The position numbers and the translations under genes are program-made. From the NCBI RefSeq assembly GCF_002847525.1, contig NZ_PKKM01000010.1, positions 1 through 62,825 on the forward strand: a DNA stretch of 62,825 nt. Direction: 5' to 3'. Below are positions 58,206-62,825 of the stretch, one piece after another. The notes under the pieces are model-generated. The model saw only the letters and a program-made list of their open reading frames with translations, was not told the DNA's origin and searched no databases. The DNA is from Schaalia odontolytica. GTDB taxonomy: Bacteria; Actinomycetota; Actinomycetes; Actinomycetales; Actinomycetaceae. Each line of letters begins with the position of its first letter. The first letter of the stretch is position 1.

Positions 58206-60740
58206 ATGTCTGCAACACACTCACTCCTGCGCGCTAACCTGCGCTCCCACGGCCGCCGCTACATTTCCACAGGCCTGGCCGTCGCTATCTCCACGGCCTT
58301 TATCGTCATCACCCTCATCGTCATGACGGCGATGACCTCGGGCCTGACCTCCAGCGTCTACCAGCAGTACCGCGGCGGCACGATCGTCGTCTCCCAAGAC
58401 AAGGACGCGCCCGAGGGCGCCATTGAGAGCGCCGAAAAAGCCCTGAGCGCAACCAGCGGCGTCACCGCGATCAAGCACATGGCACAGTGGCCCGCCGACG
58501 CCCAAACCGACGCGACGCGCGCCGGCCTCTACGTCTCGCCGCTGGCCCCCAAGCCTTTCGCGGACCTCGACCTGAGCGCCGGAACCACCCCGACCACCGA
58601 CGACCAGATCACCATCCCCGAGCACACGGCCTTGACCCTCTCGCTGAAGGTAGGCGACACCGTCCGCGTGCGCGCCGGATTCACCGAGGGCGACTACCGC
58701 ACCCTCACCATCGTCGGCACCACGCGCTCGAACACCATCAGCATGGGCGTGCCCGCCAGCTACGTGACCGACGGCGGATTCTCCGCGATCTTCGGAACGA
58801 CCGCCTCCGGGCAGTTCATCGTCGCAACTTCCGGATCGGATACGGACAGCAACGCAAACCCTCCCAGCGCCACCCAGGACGAGTGGGTGGCGAGAGCAAA
58901 CTCCGCGCTCAGCGGCATCTCGGGCGTGACCGTGACCAGCGTGCACGAGGCGATCACGAAGGACCTCGACCAGGCGCGCCTGGGAGCGTCCGTGACGATG
59001 GGAATCATGCTGATCTTCCCGGCGATCGCGGCGCTCGTGGCCTCTATCGTCGTCTCCTCGACCTTCCGAGTGGTGCTCACGCAGCGCACCCGCGAACTGG
59101 CGCTGCTGCGCACGCTGGGAGCGACCAGGCGACAGGTCCGCTCGCTCGTGACCCGCGAGGCCCTCGCGATCGGAGCGATCTCGTCCGCGATTGGCGTCGC
59201 GCTCGGCTGGCTGATTGGCGCGCTCGCGGAGGCGGGTACCGGCCTGGCCTCTAGCGTCGTCGCGGCGCTGGCGGGAGCCTCCGTCTGGCAGCTCGCGCTC
59301 ACGTGGCTCGGTGCCACCCTGTTCACGACCCTGGTCGGCGTCTTCCCGGCCCGCGCCGCCTCCCGCGTCGCACCCGTCGCCGCCCTCGCCCCCGTGAACG
59401 AGGCCGGGGCCGCCGCCCGCAAGAAGCACACCGTCCGCTTCATCATCGGCGCGCTCATCGCGGTGGCCGGCTGCGGAGCTGTGGCCCTCGCGTGGCGCTC
59501 GGATAGCGGCGGCACGAAATTCCTCGGGGCTTTCGGCGGGTCGCTCCTGGCCCTCCTCGGCGCGCTGCTCGTCGCCTCGGTGCTGCTGCCCGCCCTCACC
59601 CGCGCGTTCGGCTCGGTCTTCCCGGGCACCCTGTCCGCCATGGCCCGCGAGAACACCATGCGCAACCCCGGCCGCACCTCCGCGACTGGCACCGCGATCA
59701 TCATCGGTGTGACCCTCGTCGTCACCATCATCGTCGGCGCCGCCTCCGTGCGCACCACGCTCACCAACGCCGTGAACGACGCGCGCCCCTTCGACCTCAT
59801 GGCAACCTCCACGAACGGAGCGCTCACCGACGACCAGCAGGCCGCCATCGCGGCCACCGACGGCGTCGCCGCCACCGTCGCCCAGTACGCCGCTCCCGGC
59901 ACCCTGACGACCACGTCGGGCGCGCCCGCCTACGCTTCCGGTGAGGGAAACGGGTCGGAGGACGAGGCCCAGGCCTCGTCGGTCATGATCACCGGAGAAC
60001 CCGACTACACGGGCGTCACCCACTCGACCGTCACCCAGCTGGGCGATAACCAGGTGCGCGTCGGCGACGAGGCCCTGGCCGGGCAGACGCTGCGCCTGTG
60101 CGCCGACACGTGCGTGGACCTGAGCGCCACCTACGACAAGAACGGCAGCGTCGGGCAGGCCCAAGTCTCCGAGAAGACACTGCGATCCATCGCGACCTCG
60201 CTCGAGCGTCAGGCGATCATCATCAAGATGGCCGACGGGGCCGATGCCGAGACTGTGCAGAGCGCGCTGCTCAAGGACTCGCACCTGAGTGTCAATGGCT
60301 CCGCGCTGGAGCGCCAGATGTACACGAAGATCATCGACCGGCTCATGCTCGTCCTCGTCGGACTGCTCGGCGTGTCCGTCCTCGTGTCCCTGGTGGGCGT
60401 GGCCAACACGCTGTCCCTGTCGGTCGCCGAACGTACCCGCGAGAACGGGCTGCTGCGAGCCCTCGGCCTGACGCGACGCCAGATGAAGAGCCTCCTCGCC
60501 CTCGAGGCGCTGTTCCTGTCGATGACCGGTGCGCTGATCGGCGTCGGCATGGGCGTCGCCTTCGGGTGGGTGGGCGTCATGTCCCTGCCGATCGAGGGCG
60601 CTACCCCGGTCCTGAGCGTGCCGTGGCTGCAGCTGGTCGGCGTGTGCGTCGTGGCCATCGTGTCCGCACTGATCGCGTCCTGGCTGCCCGGTCGACGGGC
60701 CGCCAAGGTCAGCCCCTCGGAGGCGCTCGCCACGGAGTGA
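58206..60740 (+). CDS. FtsX-family ABC transporter permease
   Basis: An 844-aa membrane protein. The N-terminal helix (about 17-42) is followed by a large extracellular domain (about 45-260), a first FtsX domain with three helices (about 265-390), a connecting pair of helices (about 410-470), a second extracellular domain and a second FtsX domain (about 710-835). The RTRELALLRTLGATRRQV and RTRENGLLRALGLTRRQM motifs mark the two coupling regions. Partner of the preceding ATPase. A 13/14 copy of the 14-mer at 59398-59410 gives NEAGA between the halves, and GACGAGGCC/GGCCTCGTC forms a palindrome at 59961-59980. Confidence 0.95.
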   Translation: MSATHSLLRANLRSHGRRYISTGLAVAISTAFIVITLIVMTAMTSGLTSSVYQQYRGGTIVVSQDKDAPEGAIESAEKALSATSGVTAIKHMAQWPADAQTDATRAGLYVSPLAPKPFADLDLSAGTTPTTDDQITIPEHTALTLSLKVGDTVRVRAGFTEGDYRTLTIVGTTRSNTISMGVPASYVTDGGFSAIFGTTASGQFIVATSGSDTDSNANPPSATQDEWVARANSALSGISGVTVTSVHEAITKDLDQARLGASVTMGIMLIFPAIAALVASIVVSSTFRVVLTQRTRELALLRTLGATRRQVRSLVTREALAIGAISSAIGVALGWLIGALAEAGTGLASSVVAALAGASVWQLALTWLGATLFTTLVGVFPARAASRVAPVAALAPVNEAGAAARKKHTVRFIIGALIAVAGCGAVALAWRSDSGGTKFLGAFGGSLLALLGALLVASVLLPALTRAFGSVFPGTLSAMARENTMRNPGRTSATGTAIIIGVTLVVTIIVGAASVRTTLTNAVNDARPFDLMATSTNGALTDDQQAAIAATDGVAATVAQYAAPGTLTTTSGAPAYASGEGNGSEDEAQASSVMITGEPDYTGVTHSTVTQLGDNQVRVGDEALAGQTLRLCADTCVDLSATYDKNGSVGQAQVSEKTLRSIATSLERQAIIIKMADGADAETVQSALLKDSHLSVNGSALERQMYTKIIDRLMLVLVGLLGVSVLVSLVGVANTLSLSVAERTRENGLLRALGLTRRQMKSLLALEALFLSMTGALIGVGMGVAFGWVGVMSLPIEGATPVLSVPWLQLVGVCVVAIVSALIASWLPGRRAAKVSPSEALATE

Positions 60741-61043
60741 TCACCACTGGGTGACAGACCGGATGTTGATGGGCGGGGTGTCGCGGGTCTATCCCACGGC
60801 GCCCCGCCCGTTGGCGTGTGGTGCCGCGAGGCGCCCCACGGGTGTGTGGTGTTGCTTGTGGCGCCACGGGTGTTCCGGGCGCCGGATGGCCCGGCCGCCC
60901 GCGAGGCTAGGCGACCTCACTGCGTTCGGCGCCGCGCCTCGAAGCCCGCCCGTGCCCTCCGGACCCTCCGGCGCCCTCCACACCAGTGGGACCGGGTGTG
61001 TTGACGTGCGGTTCGGCGCGTCGGCTCGAAGCCCGGCCAGGCC
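60741..61043. other. Intergenic region between convergent permease and sdaA genes
   Basis: Almost entirely occupied by GC mosaic locus E; no gene is supported. No separate terminator is obvious, so the nested hairpins themselves may end both transcripts. Confidence 0.8.
60860..61043. repeat. GC-rich nested-hairpin mosaic repeat, locus E (type I)
   Basis: GGGCGCCGGA (60877-60886) pairs with TCCGGCGCCC (60967-60976); CGAGGC (60902-60907) pairs with GCCTCG (60936-60941). Long stretches match 30729-30860. It abuts the sdaA stop. Confidence 0.85.
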
Positions 61044-62789
61044 TCAGCACTCCACGACGTTGACGGCCAGGCCACCCTCCGACGTCTCCTTGTACTTCGA
61101 GAGCATGTCGTTGCCGGTCTGGCGCATCGTCTCGATGACCACGTCCAGGCTCACCGTGTGGCGGCCGTCGCCCCACAGGGCCATGCGCGCCGCGTTGATC
61201 GCCTTGACGGCCGCGATCGCGTTGCGCTCGATGCACGGCACCTGCACGAGGCCCGCCACCGGGTCGCACGTCAGGCCCAGCGAGTGCTCCATCGCGATCT
61301 CCGCCGCGTTCTCCACCTGCTGCGGGGTGCCGCCGAGGGCCTGCGCCAGGCCGGCCGCCGCCATCGCCGAGGCCGACCCGACCTCGCCCTGGCAGCCGAC
61401 CTCCGCGCCCGCGATGGACGCGTTCGTCTTAATAAGGGCGCCGATCGCCGTCGCCGCCAGCAGGAAGTCGTGCACGAGGGCGCGGCGGCGGGCCGCGCAG
61501 GCCTCGGGCGACGCGGGATCATCCGAAGAAGTCTCCGAGGAGTCCTCCGTCGTCATGCGGATGTGCGCCAGCGGGGTGACCGCGCCGTCCTCCGTCGCGG
61601 GGCCCGCCGCCACGCCGGGCGTCGACCCCGTCTCCGGGCAGTGCGTCACCAGGTAGCCCAGGACCGCGGGGATCACGCCGGCCGCGCCGTTCGTCGGCGC
61701 CGTCACGACGCGGTGGCCCGCCGCGTTCTCTTCGTTGACGGCCAGGGCAAAGAGGTTCACCCAGTCCATCGCCCGCATCGGGTCGGCCACGGTCGACACC
61801 CAGGCGCGCGCACCGGGGGAGCGCACGCCCTCCGCGGGAGATGCGCCCGAGGAGGCCCCGGCCTCGTCCGTGGAAGACTGCGGGATGCCGGTCAGGCGCT
61901 CCGCCAGCTGGCCGGCGAGCGCGCGGGCGCGGCGCGGCACGTCCAGGCCGCCCGGCAGGATACCCGCCGCGGACGTGCCCGCGTCCACGCAGTCGAACAT
62001 CGTGTCGGCGATGCGATCCAGGTAGGCGTTGACGGTCTCGCGCGGTCGCACCGCCTCCTCGTTCATGCGCACGAGCTCCGCGATGCTCAGGCCGGACGCG
62101 TCGCACGCGGCGAGCAGCTGCGCGCCCGACGCGAACGGGTGCGGCGCGGGAACGTCGATGCCGACGCCCGCCTGGCTCGTCGCGAGCGAAGACACCTCCG
62201 GGTTCTGCGGGTCGTCATTCGTCTGAATCATGACGAAGCCGCCGCCCACCGAATAATAGGTGCGCTCCAGGATGACGGTGCCGTCCTCGTCGGAGGCGGT
62301 GATCGTCAGCGCGTTCACGTGATAGGGCAGGACCGTGCGCGGCACGAAACGCACGTCCTCGGCGATGTTGAGGGGGACCTGCGTGCCACTCGGCAGCGTC
62401 AGCATGCTCGACGAGGCCAGGGTCGGCAGGATGGACTCCACCGTCTCGATGTCCACCGTCTCCGGGTCGTAACCCGCCAGGCCGAGGAGGACCGCGCGGT
62501 CCGTCGAGTGACCGCGGCCCGTCGCACCCAGCGACCCGAACAGGTCAATCGTGATGTGCGACGGCGGCTTCAGCGTCGTCAGCTCAGTCGTAAACGCCAG
62601 GCCCGCGCGCATCGGACCCACCGTGTGCGACGAGGACGGCCCGATACCAATGCGGAACATGTCGAAGACCGACAGCGGGTGCGGCGCATCGTGCGCGGCC
62701 ACCTCGCCCGAGACGATAGCTGCGGGCGTGGGACGCGACGGGTCATACGTCGTGACAGATGCGCCGAGGGCGACGGGGCGAAGATCCAT
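61044..62789 (-). CDS. sdaA: L-serine dehydratase (iron-sulfur, single-chain)
   Basis: A 581-aa enzyme that converts L-serine to pyruvate and ammonia with a [4Fe-4S] cluster. Cluster cysteines are Cys466, Cys508 and Cys519, with the same 42- and 11-residue spacings as E. coli SdaA. The C-terminal Cys581 matches the tail-in-mouth ligand of this class. Beta and alpha domains are fused in one chain. It is over 100 aa longer than usual (about 455-465), owing to an N-terminal extension and two low-complexity inserts at about 304-328 and 385-430. The first insert carries DEAGA from the 14-mer at 61855. Confidence 0.95.
   Translation of the reverse strand: MDLRPVALGASVTTYDPSRPTPAAIVSGEVAAHDAPHPLSVFDMFRIGIGPSSSHTVGPMRAGLAFTTELTTLKPPSHITIDLFGSLGATGRGHSTDRAVLLGLAGYDPETVDIETVESILPTLASSSMLTLPSGTQVPLNIAEDVRFVPRTVLPYHVNALTITASDEDGTVILERTYYSVGGGFVMIQTNDDPQNPEVSSLATSQAGVGIDVPAPHPFASGAQLLAACDASGLSIAELVRMNEEAVRPRETVNAYLDRIADTMFDCVDAGTSAAGILPGGLDVPRRARALAGQLAERLTGIPQSSTDEAGASSGASPAEGVRSPGARAWVSTVADPMRAMDWVNLFALAVNEENAAGHRVVTAPTNGAAGVIPAVLGYLVTHCPETGSTPGVAAGPATEDGAVTPLAHIRMTTEDSSETSSDDPASPEACAARRRALVHDFLLAATAIGALIKTNASIAGAEVGCQGEVGSASAMAAAGLAQALGGTPQQVENAAEIAMEHSLGLTCDPVAGLVQVPCIERNAIAAVKAINAARMALWGDGRHTVSLDVVIETMRQTGNDMLSKYKETSEGGLAVNVVEC
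61855..61868 (-). repeat. 14-mer GACGAGGCCGGGGC, exact copy 14 (inside sdaA)
   Basis: Encodes DEAGA within a low-complexity insert of L-serine dehydratase. Confidence 0.9.
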
Positions 62790-62825
62790 GGGGACTATTG
62801 TGCAGCAGCCGCCCGGGGGACTGCA

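Noticed and set aside
58221..60284. 687-aa minus-strand ORF
   Set aside because: Antisense shadow of the FtsX permease; Gly/Arg/Asp-rich low-complexity translation without motifs.
60751..61656. ORFs translated through the GC mosaic (also near 30640-31106, 36131-36337, 47897-48256 and 56667-56924)
   Set aside because: They share protein-like similarity only because the DNA repeat is shared. Frames differ between copies, and there is no SD or consistent start.

Overview
The window is high-GC DNA, roughly two-thirds G+C by eye, from a Gram-positive actinobacterium. It is most likely a member of the Actinomycetaceae of the Schaalia/Actinomyces type. That placement is inferred from gene content: the actinobacterial fhaA-fhaB-pstP-rodA-pbpA-pknA-pknB operon, crgA, a class E sortase, an LPxTG-like surface protein with a pilin E-box, and class Ib ribonucleotide reductase. 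No rRNA, tRNA or CRISPR array was found.

Layout. 1-6303: a small membrane protein (minus), cyclophilin, a zinc-finger rhomboid protease, a DUF4213/DUF364 protein, crgA, a DUF881 protein, class E sortase, a 51-aa membrane protein and pabA/trpG. 6753-16306 (minus): the envelope-growth and signalling operon, with nearly every junction overlapping or within a few bases. 16953-19646: a large wall-anchored adhesin. 19773-20735: nrdF, far from nrdHIE. 20858-24071 (minus): a translationally coupled five-gene cassette that looks like a type VII secretion substrate locus and is flanked by 39-bp direct repeats. 24295-28766: a TPR / membrane / AAA+ ATPase / TPR module. 28788-36126: a small membrane protein, a proline iminopeptidase-like hydrolase, azlCD and a complete polar amino-acid ABC importer. 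36750-37814: RNase HI fused to a second domain. 37987-43677: four tandem paralogous lipoproteins. 43796-47829: oligopeptidase B, a GtrA protein and a patatin. 49522-52642: nrdH, nrdI and nrdE. 52840-54799: three related Tyr/Gln/Gly/Pro-rich membrane proteins. 54897-62789: an ABC-class ATPase, an ABC/FtsX export pair and L-serine dehydratase.

The most unusual material is not protein-coding. (1) A 14-mer, GACGAGGCCGGGGC, occurs 14 times exactly on both strands, in genes and between them. In genes it is always read as the linker peptides DEAGA or APASS. In places it forms inverted pairs at gene ends. It behaves like a DNA uptake sequence. (2) The gene deserts hold several families of foldback elements. 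These include 101-bp symmetric arrays of six GGATAGG boxes at exact 19-bp spacing (three loci), 107-bp elements with covarying 13-bp terminal inverted repeats, 75-bp elements with 22-bp terminal inverted repeats, and GC-rich nested-hairpin mosaics (five loci). (3) The 1.7-kb desert before nrdH carries many CTAGATnTAG-type boxes, ending in a 32-bp-spaced pair that resembles tandem NrdR boxes.
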